A stretch of 30,444 nucleotides of DNA, taken from positions 1 to 30,444 of the IMG/VR virus record IMGVR_UViG_3300027800_000300; one strand, 5' to 3'. Below the pieces are notes generated by a model, which was not told the origin of the DNA, searched no databases, and saw only the letters and a list, made by a program, of their open reading frames with translations. Shown one piece after another: positions 14,922 through 22,849 of this stretch (the first letter of the stretch is position 1; the number at the start of each line of letters is the position of its first letter). Source of the stretch: a virus. The position numbers and the translations under genes were made by a program.

Positions 14922-15820
14922 GGCCGGGCCTCCGCAGGCAAACGGTCGGCCAGGGTCTTGGGCATGTCGTTGATCCCCTCCGCCCGCAACAGGGTGCGGA
15001 AATGGTCGTCGGCCAGGAGCTTGCGCAAAGCGCTCAATACGAACACCAGACGCTGTTCGGCCATCTCGGCTTTCTTCACCATCAGGGTTTGCCGCCGTAC
15101 TTCGGCCTGATAGGTCCGCAGCAGGTTCTTGGCGGACAGTTCCTTGGGTGTTTTCTTATCGTTCTTATTGAAGCCCTTACCCAAGGCCCGGCGGCGATCC
15201 ACCAGCTGGCGCACCCGGATAAACTGATCCCCACGCAGGGTGCCGTCCTCGTAGGCCTGCATCAGGGTCGTCTGGACATCCTGCCCTCCCGCCTTGGCGA
15301 TCTCCGTCGCGATGTAGATCGGCAGCCATCCCTGTTCGACGGCATTGATCAGTCGCCCTTCGCCCGCTTTCAGCAAGGTCAGGATGCCGTGGACATAGGC
15401 CCGGTCGACGCCGATCTTTTCGGCGATCCGCGAGGTGTTGTAGCCCCGCTCATCGAGGATACGGACGGCCTGAAGCAGGTCGCTGCTGGAATGCTGGCGG
15501 CGCGCCAGATTTTCCACCAGGCTCATCAGGAAGAGCTCCGCCTCGGGGACCGAGATGATGGCAGCCGGGATTTCCGTTTCGCCCAAAACCTGGAAGGCCT
15601 CGATCCGTCCCTGGCCGCAGACCAGATGATAGATCGGCCCGCAATCGTCATTTCCCGCATGGGTGACGGTGATCGGGCGCTTCAATCCGACGCGCGCGAT
15701 GTTTTCGACAATGCTGGCGAAGACCTTCTTCGAGCGGCTGCGTGGGTTGAGGATACGGATGCGGTCGATGGGAATAGAGCGGATTTCCTCCGGTCCAGCG
15801 ACATGATGGTTTGGTGGCAT
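14918..15820 (-). CDS. ParB/RepB-like partition protein, canonical copy
   Basis: A 300-residue protein whose ATG shares one base with the recombinase stop (TGATG), with GGGAGG upstream; it is therefore translationally coupled. The ParB N-terminal domain (about 12-110) shows CGQGRIEA (68-75) and ENLARR (103-108), matching the GERR-like and ENxxR motifs of CTP-binding ParB proteins. A helix-turn-helix follows (YNTSRIAEKIGVDRAYVHGIL, about 128-150), then a RepB C-terminal helical domain. With the neighbouring divergent copy it could form a heteromeric DNA-binding complex. Linkage to a recombinase rather than ParA suggests a job in recombination or element maintenance; this is inference. Confidence 0.8.
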   Translation of the reverse strand: MPPNHHVAGPEEIRSIPIDRIRILNPRSRSKKVFASIVENIARVGLKRPITVTHAGNDDCGPIYHLVCGQGRIEAFQVLGETEIPAAIISVPEAELFLMSLVENLARRQHSSSDLLQAVRILDERGYNTSRIAEKIGVDRAYVHGILTLLKAGEGRLINAVEQGWLPIYIATEIAKAGGQDVQTTLMQAYEDGTLRGDQFIRVRQLVDRRRALGKGFNKNDKKTPKELSAKNLLRTYQAEVRRQTLMVKKAEMAEQRLVFVLSALRKLLADDHFRTLLRAEGINDMPKTLADRLPAEARP

Positions 15821-17391
15821 CAGGCGACCTCCCTCAGGCTGACGCGCCGGGCCAATCCGTAAAGCGCGTCCAGGGTATCGTGGCGATAGGCGTCAAGACC
15901 GGCGGCGTTGCGTTCGGCCAGACGCATCCGGGATACGGTCATGTCCAGGGCTGGCAGCAGGTAGTAATCCTGCACGGCCTCGTTACCGGCGACCATGCGC
16001 ACCGCGACAGTGATGTCCGGGCACAGGACGGTATCGAAGCGGACTACCCAGCGCCGGGCTCCCGCAGAAGTCTCCTGGCACCGGCTCAGCACCAGGGAGA
16101 TGGTGAATTCGCCGTTGACCGTCAGCAGGTCCGTTGTGGGATCGGTGAACACCTCTCCGCCAATCTCGCGGATACGCTCGACGGTTTCGGCCACTAGGCG
16201 GGGATGCATCGCACGCAGGCCACGGTTGATCTCCAGCATTCGGCAGGCTTGCTCAGGCCGGTAGCCGATCAGGACATAAGCCCTGGTCAGGCTGCCGAAC
16301 CGGCTGCGAAAGGCCCCGCTGGACGGCATGCTTTCGCATTCATCGATGATCAGGCCCGATAGGCACCCCCGCTCATGGAGCAAGCCATTCAGGGCGGACA
16401 GCATTTCCTCGTCGGTCAATCGGACGGAACGATGGCGGATGATGGCCTGGGCGGCATCGAACAGAGCTTGGTCAACGATCGGCGTGAACGCCTTGTCGGC
16501 CCGGATCCAATCATCGGGGGCGTTGATGATCCGCTGTTGCTTCAGCTTGAAGGAACGGCGGTTCCAGACGTTGTTTCCGACGTATTTTTCATTGATCAGC
16601 ACCTGATGGACGGTCCCCCGCGTCCAAGGCCGGCCGAAATCGGTGCGGATGCCTCTGCCGTTGAGCAGGTTGGCGATTTCGCGCTCGTGTCGCCCGTCCT
16701 CGACGAAGGCGCGGAACATCCAGTTGACGGTCTCGATTTCCTCGGGCGGTCCCGGCACCAGAATGACCCGGTCGGTCTGGATGCTTTTCTGCTCGCCGCG
16801 GGCAAGCTCCTCCTTGGGCAGGCCGGTGTGGTCGATCAATTGACGGCGCAGCCCGAACCCGGCGGAGCCTCCCTGACGGTATCCCAGCCCGATCAACCGC
16901 CGCTGGCCGGTGAACACCTTGACCGACAATTCACGGCAGTGCTCACCGGCCATCGAACGTTTCAGCGATTTCAGGACGTGGGAGAGGGGAGTGCGGTCAT
17001 TGCCGAACGGCTCGGCACAGTAATGGACCGCTATTCCGGCCCAGTAGCACCGAAGCTCATGAAAACCGGCTTCATCGGGGTTTTGGAATCGTCCCCACCG
17101 GCTGACATCATAGACCAGTATGGCCGAGAAATCGGCGCGACCGCTTTCCACGTCATCCAGGAGTTGCTGGAATGCATTGCGGCCATTGATGCTCAGCCCG
17201 CTTATGCCTTCGTCGGCATAAGTGCGGACGATCTCGAAGCCATGCGCGTCAGCATACTGGCGGATGGCGTCACGCTGATTTTCTGTCGAATTCTCCTGAT
17301 GCTCGGTGGACATCCGGACATATTGGGCCGCGCGCATCCGCACCTGCGGGGTCGCGCTTATTTCGCCGTTATGTCCGGTTTCGTTGTCCAC
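15820..17391 (-). CDS. Large serine recombinase (ParB-associated type)
   Basis: A 523-residue protein; the GTG at 17391 gives the longest form and an ATG at 17337 (just before AAQYVRMS) is an alternative. The N-terminal resolvase domain (about 20-165) carries catalytic Ser28 in YVRMSTEHQ and an Arg-rich YDVSRWGR motif (94-101). A recombinase domain follows (about 180-290, including RPWTRGTVHQVLINEKYVG). The region where such enzymes usually have a zinc ribbon has only scattered Cys and looks degenerate; the C-terminus is extended instead. Large serine recombinases integrate or excise DNA circles using short att sites. It heads an operon with two ParB-like genes. Confidence 0.88.
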   Translation of the reverse strand: MDNETGHNGEISATPQVRMRAAQYVRMSTEHQENSTENQRDAIRQYADAHGFEIVRTYADEGISGLSINGRNAFQQLLDDVESGRADFSAILVYDVSRWGRFQNPDEAGFHELRCYWAGIAVHYCAEPFGNDRTPLSHVLKSLKRSMAGEHCRELSVKVFTGQRRLIGLGYRQGGSAGFGLRRQLIDHTGLPKEELARGEQKSIQTDRVILVPGPPEEIETVNWMFRAFVEDGRHEREIANLLNGRGIRTDFGRPWTRGTVHQVLINEKYVGNNVWNRRSFKLKQQRIINAPDDWIRADKAFTPIVDQALFDAAQAIIRHRSVRLTDEEMLSALNGLLHERGCLSGLIIDECESMPSSGAFRSRFGSLTRAYVLIGYRPEQACRMLEINRGLRAMHPRLVAETVERIREIGGEVFTDPTTDLLTVNGEFTISLVLSRCQETSAGARRWVVRFDTVLCPDITVAVRMVAGNEAVQDYYLLPALDMTVSRMRLAERNAAGLDAYRHDTLDALYGLARRVSLREVA

Positions 17392-17490
17392 CGATCCGCC
17401 GTACCCCGCGACTCTTCGACTTCCGGCGGTTCGGCCTGATTTGGAACATCCGGATTACTGGTCCGGCGTCACCCCTCTCCGCGTCATCCT

Positions 17491-17507
17491 TCAACCATAA
17501 CGGTTGA
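17491..17507. promoter_or_regulatory. Inverted repeat, possible operator for the adjacent HTH gene
   Basis: TCAACC-ATAAC-GGTTGA is a perfect 6-base inverted repeat. It ends 11 bases before the ATG at 17519 and overlaps the ribosome binding site. It lies in the 127-base gap between the divergent recombinase (17391, - strand) and the HTH gene, a natural place for a regulator to control both promoters. Confidence 0.4.
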
Positions 17508-17518
17508 GGAGCGGAAAA

Positions 17519-17884
17519 ATGTTGCTGAAAAAGGGCAAGACTTTTCCGGGTGGCAATGGACAGCCTCCAGGCGAGACAGATTACGCGGGGATGATCTCTC
17601 TGGCATTGCAAAAGCAGCTCGGGACCAGTCATCAGGCCGTCAAGACCGCGATGCGCTGGACCGGGGCGGGGGAGAGGACGGTGAAGAACTGGTTCTCCGG
17701 CGCCCATGGTCCCAGCGGGGAGCATCTGATCGCGCTGGCGAGGCATTCGGACGAGGTTCTGGACATCTTCCTGATGATGGCGGATCGGCGAACCGCGCTC
17801 GTCGGGATCAAGGTCGCGGAGGTCCGCAGCAAATTGGCTGGTGCCCTGAATCTCGTCGAAATGGTGCTGGGCGATAGCGGGTGA
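17519..17884 (+). CDS. Small helix-turn-helix DNA-binding protein
   Basis: A 121-residue protein; the ATG at 17519 is chosen because GAGGAGC lies 6 bases upstream (a TTG at 17504 extends the frame). The middle of the protein (about 45-85) reads as a helix-turn-helix: AVKTAMRWTGAGERTVKNWFSG followed by a P-x-G-x-HLIALARHSDEVLD helix. This pattern of ERTVKNWF-G and HL-LA is seen in phage-associated regulators related to XRE/Cro proteins. It is divergent from the recombinase-ParB operon and close to an inverted repeat, so it may repress or activate that operon and itself. Confidence 0.65.
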   Translation: MLLKKGKTFPGGNGQPPGETDYAGMISLALQKQLGTSHQAVKTAMRWTGAGERTVKNWFSGAHGPSGEHLIALARHSDEVLDIFLMMADRRTALVGIKVAEVRSKLAGALNLVEMVLGDSG

Positions 17885-18090
17885 ACCAGCCGAAGCCATC
17901 AAGCCGAATCCGCAAAGCCATCGGAGCGGGGATGCATGGCCAGCGTCCTTGGTGCGGCTGATTTTCGCCCGCTCTCTATTCGTTTCCTTTGTCTTTGATC
18001 CAGTGCGAAGGCGGAATGATCTGACTTCCAAGTGACTGTTTTTAATGGCTAACCTTCCGACCAGTCGTTCTCTCAAACTGTCGGTACGCC

Positions 18091-18294
18091 ATGTCCATCG
18101 CCCTGTCCCCCAACCGCATGAACGCCGCCGAGCGGCTCGACGAAATCGCCGAAATTCTGGCAACTGGTGCCATCCGGCTCATGGCCCGGAAGTCCACTCG
18201 TTTATCTGCTGACGGCGGAGACAGTTCCGTCGACTTCATCGCCCACCAGAGCGTGTATGGCGAGGCAACCAACCGCAGGGTTTCCCGCCGATGA
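18091..18294 (+). CDS. Small conserved hypothetical protein of the DUF2924-recombinase cassette
   Basis: A 67-residue protein, possibly starting at the second ATG (18118, MNAAERLDEIAE). No clear ribosome binding site is seen before either. The sequence RLDEIAEILATGAIRLMARKS is a likely helix, followed by a polar SSVDFIAHQS stretch; I have an impression of similar small proteins in front of DUF2924-recombinase pairs. Its stop overlaps the next ATG, so it is coupled to the cassette. Function unknown; perhaps a regulator or recombination directionality factor, which is speculation. Confidence 0.6.
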   Translation: MSIALSPNRMNAAERLDEIAEILATGAIRLMARKSTRLSADGGDSSVDFIAHQSVYGEATNRRVSRR

Positions 18295-18740
18295 CCAACA
18301 CCATCCTCACCCAGGTGGCCGAACTGCCCACCTTGCCGACGCCCAGGCTGAAGGCCATGTGGCGCGAACTGACCGGAACCGAGCCGCCGCCCTACAATCG
18401 CACCTTCCTGGTCAAGCGCCTGGCCTACCGCATCCAGGAACTGGCCTTCGGCGGGCTGTCGGTGAAGGCCGAGCGCCGCCTTGACGATCTGATCGAGGAA
18501 CTGGACGGTAAGAAGAAGCCGAAGCCCAAGGATATGGCCGCCCCGGTCGCGGGCACCAAGCTGATCCGCGAATGGCAGGGCGTCCTGCACGAGGTGACTG
18601 CGCTGGCCAAAGGGTTTGAATGGCAGGGGCGCCGCTACCAGAGTCTGTCGGCGGTCGCCCGCGCCATCACCGGCACCCGCTGGAACGGGCCGCTGTTCTT
18701 CGGCCTGCGCAAGCACGGTGCCTTGGGAGGGAGCCGATGA
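18291..18740 (+). CDS. DUF2924 domain protein
   Basis: A 149-residue basic protein overlapping its neighbours by 4 bases on both sides. It has the DUF2924 pattern: LPTPRLKAMWRELTGTEPP near the N-terminus, NRTFLVKRLAYRIQELAFGGL, then REWQGVLHEVTAL and a C-terminal RRYQSLSAVARAITGTRWNGPLFFGL. That last part resembles RAMA/HARE-like small DNA-binding motifs that end with W-x-G-x-x-F-F-G. DUF2924 genes regularly stand just upstream of large serine recombinases in alphaproteobacterial prophages. The biochemical role is not known to me; a DNA-binding partner of the recombinase is likely. Confidence 0.85.
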   Translation: MTNTILTQVAELPTLPTPRLKAMWRELTGTEPPPYNRTFLVKRLAYRIQELAFGGLSVKAERRLDDLIEELDGKKKPKPKDMAAPVAGTKLIREWQGVLHEVTALAKGFEWQGRRYQSLSAVARAITGTRWNGPLFFGLRKHGALGGSR

Positions 18741-20080
18741 GCACCGCTGTGAAGCCCCTGCGCAAGGTCCGTTGCGCCATCTATACCCGAAAGTCCTCGG
18801 AGGAGGGCTTGGACATGGAATTCAACAGCCTCGATGCCCAGCGGGAGTCCTGCGCCGCCTACATCGCCAGCCAGAAGGCCGAGGGCTGGGTGCCGGTGCC
18901 CGACCATTACGATGACGGCGGATTCTCCGGTGGCAACCTGGAACGCCCGGCGCTGAAACGCCTGCTGGCCGACATCGAGGCCGGTTTGGTCGACGTGGTG
19001 GTGGTCTACAAGATCGACCGCCTCAGCCGCTCGCTGATGGATTTCTCCAAGCTGGTCGAGGTGTTCGACCGCAACGACGTCACCTTCGTCTCGGTCACCC
19101 AGTCGTTCAACACCACCACCTCCATGGGGCGGTTGACGTTGAACATCCTGCTCTCCTTCGCCCAGTTCGAACGCGAGGTGATCGGCGAGCGCATCCGCGA
19201 CAAATTCGCCGCCTCGCGCAAGAAGGGCATGTGGATGGGCGGGGTGCCGCCGCTGGGCTACGATGTGGTCGCCCGCAAACTGGTGGTGAATGCCGCCGAG
19301 GCCGATCTGGTGCGCCACATCTTCCGCCGCTTCCTTCAGGTCGGTTCCGCCACCCTGCTGGTCAAAGAACTGAATGCCGCTGGCCATTGCACCAAGTCCT
19401 GGATCACCCAGGACGGCAAGGAGCGCCAGGGCGTGCCGTTCACCAAGAACTTCCTCTACAAGATGCTGGAGAATCGGGTCTATCTGGGTGAGGCCGTCCA
19501 TAAGGGCGTGGCCCACCCCGGTGAGCACGAAGCCATCATCGACCGCACCACCTGGGAACGGGTCGAGGCGGTGAAGGCCGACAATGCCCCTCGGAAGCGG
19601 GCCGCCGCCGCCCGCGCCACGACCCCGGCGCCGCTCAAGGGGCTGGTGATCTGTGCCCATTGCGGTCGGACCATGACACCGACCCATACGCGCAAGAAGG
19701 GGCGGCTGTACCGCTATTATACCTGCATGAAGGCGATCAACGCTGGCCACGAGTCCTGCCCGGTGCGCAGCATCGCTGCGGGTGAGATTGAGTCGGCGGT
19801 GATCGGACAGGTCCGCGCCCTGCTGCGCGCCCCTGAAATCCGGGCGCGGGCGGAGCGCATGGCGCCCCAGATCGCAGCCACCGACCTGCACGCAGCCCTC
19901 GACCGCTTCGAGGTGGTTTGGGACGAACTGTTCCCCGCCGAACAGGCCCGTCTCCTCCAGTTGCTGGTGGAGCGGGTGAGCATTTCCCCCGACGGGGCGG
20001 ACTTGCGCCTGCGGGCCGAGGGGCTGGCCAGCATCGTCGCCGACATCGCTGCCCAGGTGGGTGAGCGGAGCGCCGCATGA
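18737..20080 (+). CDS. Large serine recombinase (DUF2924-associated type)
   Basis: A 447-residue protein beginning at the ATG that overlaps the DUF2924 stop. The resolvase domain (about 10-155) has catalytic Ser20 in YTRKSSEE and the YKIDRLSRS motif (91-99). The recombinase domain (about 165-270) includes GVPPLGYD and FLYKMLENRVYLGEAVH. A zinc ribbon follows with C306, C309, C330 and C341 (ICAHCGRTM and YYTCMKA...SCPV), intact here. Such enzymes perform directional integration between attP and attB. It is probably the integrase of the prophage or of the region carrying the defence genes. It is not closely related to the recombinase at 15820-17391. Confidence 0.92.
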   Translation: MSTAVKPLRKVRCAIYTRKSSEEGLDMEFNSLDAQRESCAAYIASQKAEGWVPVPDHYDDGGFSGGNLERPALKRLLADIEAGLVDVVVVYKIDRLSRSLMDFSKLVEVFDRNDVTFVSVTQSFNTTTSMGRLTLNILLSFAQFEREVIGERIRDKFAASRKKGMWMGGVPPLGYDVVARKLVVNAAEADLVRHIFRRFLQVGSATLLVKELNAAGHCTKSWITQDGKERQGVPFTKNFLYKMLENRVYLGEAVHKGVAHPGEHEAIIDRTTWERVEAVKADNAPRKRAAAARATTPAPLKGLVICAHCGRTMTPTHTRKKGRLYRYYTCMKAINAGHESCPVRSIAAGEIESAVIGQVRALLRAPEIRARAERMAPQIAATDLHAALDRFEVVWDELFPAEQARLLQLLVERVSISPDGADLRLRAEGLASIVADIAAQVGERSAA

Positions 20081-20496
20081 GCGGCGTAAGTCTTGACACC
20101 TTCACCGTCCGGGTGCCGCTGAAATTGCGGCGGCACGGTGGGCGCAAACTGGTGATCGCGCCCGAGGGTGCGGGTATCCCGGAACATCCGCGCGCAACTC
20201 CCGACGATACCCTGCTGAAGGCGCTGGCTCGGGCGTACCGCTGGAAACGAACACTGGAATCAGGGCAGGTGCGTTCGCTGAACGAATTAGCCGAGGCGGA
20301 GAGGATCAACCCGTCCTATCTCAGCCGCATCTACCGCCTGACCCTGCTGGCTCCCGACATCGTCGAGGCCATCCTCAATGGGCGCCAGCCGCGCACCCTG
20401 CAACTGGCCGATTTGATGGACGACATGCCGGTGGAGTGGGATCGGCAGCGGGAGAGGTTCGGAATTGTGGAAGAGCTCCATCCTCCTGTCTCATAA
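20077..20496 (+). CDS. Recombinase-linked HTH-like protein
   Basis: A 139-residue protein whose ATG overlaps the recombinase stop. The middle (about 64-110) has a helix-turn-helix of ParB/KorB flavour: SLNELAEAERINPSYLSRIYRL followed by LLAPDIVEAILNGRQPRTLQLADLM. The N-terminal 60 residues are basic and beta-like (TFTVRVPLKLRRHGGRKLVI). Such proteins follow large serine recombinases in several alphaproteobacterial elements. It probably binds DNA and could act as a directionality factor or a regulator of integration. That role is inferred only from gene order. Confidence 0.7.
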   Translation: MSGVSLDTFTVRVPLKLRRHGGRKLVIAPEGAGIPEHPRATPDDTLLKALARAYRWKRTLESGQVRSLNELAEAERINPSYLSRIYRLTLLAPDIVEAILNGRQPRTLQLADLMDDMPVEWDRQRERFGIVEELHPPVS

Positions 20497-20593
20497 ATTT
20501 TCGCAAATGGGCGCCTTCAATGCACAGGGCCGTTTTCAGCTATCCGTCTGCAAATCTGATGGCTAAAGTAGCTCCAACTGAGGGGGCGATTTC

Positions 20594-20797
20594 ATGCATC
20601 GTATGTCTGCGCGCGACGCCAAGAACAGCTTCGGAAGGCTGATTGATCTGGCCCGCGCCGAACCGGTTGCGATCGAAAAATATGGCCGATCCGTCGTCGT
20701 CGTTCTCTCGGTAGAGGAATATGAGCGCCTCACCGGCAAGGCCGAAAAGCCGCGCGCGGCGGCAGAATCCGCCAAGCGCCGGGGAGCGGATAAGTGA
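20594..20797 (+). CDS. Phd/YefM-type antitoxin without adjacent toxin
   Basis: A 67-residue protein with GAGGGGG 7 bases before its ATG. The Phd/YefM fold is clear: MSARDAKNSFGRLIDLARAEPVAIEKYGRSVVVVLSVEEYERL, with the typical ARxxF-x-LI and G-R-VVVV-S-EEYE elements. The usual acidic toxin-binding C-terminus is replaced by a short basic tail (KPRAAAESAKRRGADK). No Doc, YoeB or PIN toxin gene follows; hsdM does, 48 bases later. It may act as a transcriptional regulator of the restriction operon through its DNA-binding N-terminus. A trans-acting partner toxin elsewhere cannot be excluded. Confidence 0.82.
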   Translation: MHRMSARDAKNSFGRLIDLARAEPVAIEKYGRSVVVVLSVEEYERLTGKAEKPRAAAESAKRRGADK

Positions 20798-20813
20798 CGG
20801 GCCACATCAACAA

Positions 20814-20828
20814 GCCGGGCAGCCCGGC
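20814..20828. promoter_or_regulatory. 15-base palindrome upstream of hsdM
   Basis: GCCGGGC-A-GCCCGGC is a perfect 7-base inverted repeat around a single A. It lies between the Phd-type gene and hsdM and touches the hsdM ribosome binding site (GGGAG, 20830-20834). It could be a protein-binding operator or, as RNA, a small hairpin damping hsdM translation. Confidence 0.4.
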
Positions 20829-20845
20829 AGGGAGACGAGCGTAAC

Positions 20846-22849
20846 ATGGCGAGCCATTCCGACCTTGCCAATCTGATTTGGCAGATCGCCGACCTGCTGC
20901 GCGGCCCCTACCGGCCGCCGCAATATGAGCGCGTAATGCTGCCGCTTGTCGTGTTGCGCCGCTTTGATTGCGTCCTCGCCGACACCAAGTCGAAAGTGTT
21001 GGCGGAATTTGAGCGTCGTAAGGGCGGAAAGCTGGAAGACGATGCGCTTGACCGCATCCTCAACAAGGCATCAGGCCACCGCTTTCACAACCGGTCACCG
21101 ATGACTTTCGAGACGATGATCGGCGACACCCCAAATCTTGCGGGGCACCTACAGGCTTATATCAGCGGCTTTTCCGCGAACGTTCGGCGAATTTTCGAGT
21201 ATTTCGAATTCACTAACGAAATCGAGAAGATGAATGAAGCAAACATTCTCTACTTGGTTTTGAAGGGCTTCCAGAAGATCAATCTTCATCCAGACGATGT
21301 GAAGAACGATCAGATGGGGCTGCTGTTCGAAAATCTGATCCGGCGCTTCAATGAACTGGCTAATGAGACGGCGGGCGATCACTTCACGCCCCGCGAGGTC
21401 GTCCATCTTATGGTTGATTTATTGTTTATTGACGCGGACGACCTTCTGACTAAAGAAGGCTACGCCGTCAGGATGCTCGACCCCGCCTGCGGCACTGGCG
21501 GCATGCTGGCCGGGGCCCAGTCCTACATGCGCCAGCATAACCTGGCGGCGAAGCTCTACGTCTACGGACAGGACTACAACAAGCGTGCCTTCGCCACGGC
21601 GGCGTCCGACATGCTCATGAAGCAAGTTGATCACAATGGCGGCGGCGAGAACATCCAGTTCGGCGACACCTTCACCGAGGACCGTTTCGAGGGGCAGCAG
21701 TTCGATTACTTCATCGCCAACCCGCCCTTTGGCGTCGATTGGAAGAAGCAGCAGAAAGATATCACGCGCAGGCACGAAAAGGCCGGACGCGACGATCCAT
21801 TCGGCGCTGGGCTTCCCAGGGTCAATGATGGTTCGCTGCTATTCCTTCAGCACATGATCTCCAAGTTCGAGGCCGTCGATCCAAAGGCTCAGAAATACGG
21901 CTCGCGAGCGGCAATCGTATTCTCAGGGTCGCCCCTCTTCACCGGCGGTGCGGGCGGCGGTGAGAGCGAAATCCGTCGATGGATCATCGAACGCGACATG
22001 CTCGAAGCCATCGTCGCCCTCCCGGAGCAGATGTTCTACAACACCGGCATCGGCACCTATATCTGGATCGTCACCAACCGGAAGATGAAGGAGCGCACAG
22101 GTAAAATTCAATTGGTCGATGCGCGTGAGACGTGGATTCCCATGCGCCGTAGCCAGGGGGATAAGCGCCGCAAGATTGGCGAGGGCAAGGCTCAGGAGGG
22201 CGACAACCGCGAGGATGAGCCCGATCAGATTGCCGAAATCGTGCGCCTCTACGGCCGGTTCGAGGTGAACGAAAAGTCAAAGCTCTTCGACAATGAAGAT
22301 TTCGGCTACACCCGCGTCACAGTCGAGCGGCCCTTGCGACTGCGCTACCAGATGACGGTGGAGGACAAGGCGCGCTTCCTTGATGCCGCGCCGCATCTGC
22401 TTGACGACGTCCAGGCAATCGACAAGGCGCTTGGACGCGAGCCGGATCTCGATTGGAACGCGATCTGGGCCAACATCGTGAAGCTGTTGAGGAAGCGCGG
22501 ATCGCGCTGGAAGGCGCCGGAAGAAAAGCTTTTCCGTTCGGTCTTCACGGTGAAGGACCCCGGTGCCGCCCAGGTAAAAAAAGGATCTGGCTTCGAGGTC
22601 GATCCCGATTTGCGCGATTTCGAGAACGTACCACTGAAGCAAGATATCGATGCTTATTTCAAACGGGAGGTTCTGCCACATGTCCCCGATGCCTGGATGG
22701 ACCGGACGAAGGATAAGGTCGGCTATGAGATCAACTTCAACCGCCACTTCTACAGATTTAGTCCGCCGCGCAAGCTGGCCGAGATCGATGCAGACCTGAA
22801 GACGGCGGAAGAAGAAATCCTCCGGCTGCTGCGAGAGGTGACGGAATGA
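20846..22849 (+). CDS. hsdM: Type I restriction-modification N6-adenine methyltransferase subunit
   Basis: A 667-residue HsdM. The N-terminal helical HsdM_N domain (about 1-145) precedes the methyltransferase core. SAM-binding motif I is DPACGTGGM (212-220) and catalytic motif IV is NPPF (292-295), the form used for N6-methyladenine. HsdM pairs with HsdS (M2S1) to methylate the recognition sequence and forms R2M2S1 with HsdR. The C-terminal part (about 420-667) is longer than in classical E. coli HsdM (about 520 residues), as in several large HsdM families. The stop overlaps the hsdS start (ATGA, 22846-22849). All motifs look intact. Confidence 0.95.
   Translation: MASHSDLANLIWQIADLLRGPYRPPQYERVMLPLVVLRRFDCVLADTKSKVLAEFERRKGGKLEDDALDRILNKASGHRFHNRSPMTFETMIGDTPNLAGHLQAYISGFSANVRRIFEYFEFTNEIEKMNEANILYLVLKGFQKINLHPDDVKNDQMGLLFENLIRRFNELANETAGDHFTPREVVHLMVDLLFIDADDLLTKEGYAVRMLDPACGTGGMLAGAQSYMRQHNLAAKLYVYGQDYNKRAFATAASDMLMKQVDHNGGGENIQFGDTFTEDRFEGQQFDYFIANPPFGVDWKKQQKDITRRHEKAGRDDPFGAGLPRVNDGSLLFLQHMISKFEAVDPKAQKYGSRAAIVFSGSPLFTGGAGGGESEIRRWIIERDMLEAIVALPEQMFYNTGIGTYIWIVTNRKMKERTGKIQLVDARETWIPMRRSQGDKRRKIGEGKAQEGDNREDEPDQIAEIVRLYGRFEVNEKSKLFDNEDFGYTRVTVERPLRLRYQMTVEDKARFLDAAPHLLDDVQAIDKALGREPDLDWNAIWANIVKLLRKRGSRWKAPEEKLFRSVFTVKDPGAAQVKKGSGFEVDPDLRDFENVPLKQDIDAYFKREVLPHVPDAWMDRTKDKVGYEINFNRHFYRFSPPRKLAEIDADLKTAEEEILRLLREVTE

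Larger units (their letters stand above)
14013..17391 (-). mobile_element. Recombinase-ParB-ParB module
   Basis: Three tightly coupled genes (1-base and 4-base overlaps) on the - strand: a large serine recombinase and two ParB/RepB-like proteins, without parA or repC. I know this triad as a recurrent alphaproteobacterial arrangement whose biological role is not established. Whether it is a separate mobile unit or part of the prophage is unclear, since no flanking repeats are visible. Confidence 0.5.
18091..20496 (+). mobile_element. DUF2924-recombinase integration cassette
   Basis: Four genes joined by three ATGA overlaps: short ORF, DUF2924 protein, large serine recombinase and HTH protein. 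The tight coupling points to one functional unit for integration or excision. Its left edge is a 206-base gap without identified features and its right edge is the start of the lower-GC restriction operon. Att sites were not found by eye. Confidence 0.5.

Noticed and set aside
13827-15110. A 427-residue + strand open frame opposite the ParB-like genes.
   Set aside because: It crosses the terminator and lies antisense to two clear ParB proteins; its translation is His/Gln/Asp-rich without motifs.
14013-15820. Plasmid partition or replication locus (repABC).
   Set aside because: Two RepB-like ParB proteins are present but there is no parA/repA or repC and no parS-like repeat set; the partner is a serine recombinase.
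18635-19891. A 418-residue - strand open frame opposite the second recombinase.
   Set aside because: The + strand recombinase has all catalytic and zinc motifs; the - strand frame is an unmotifed shadow.
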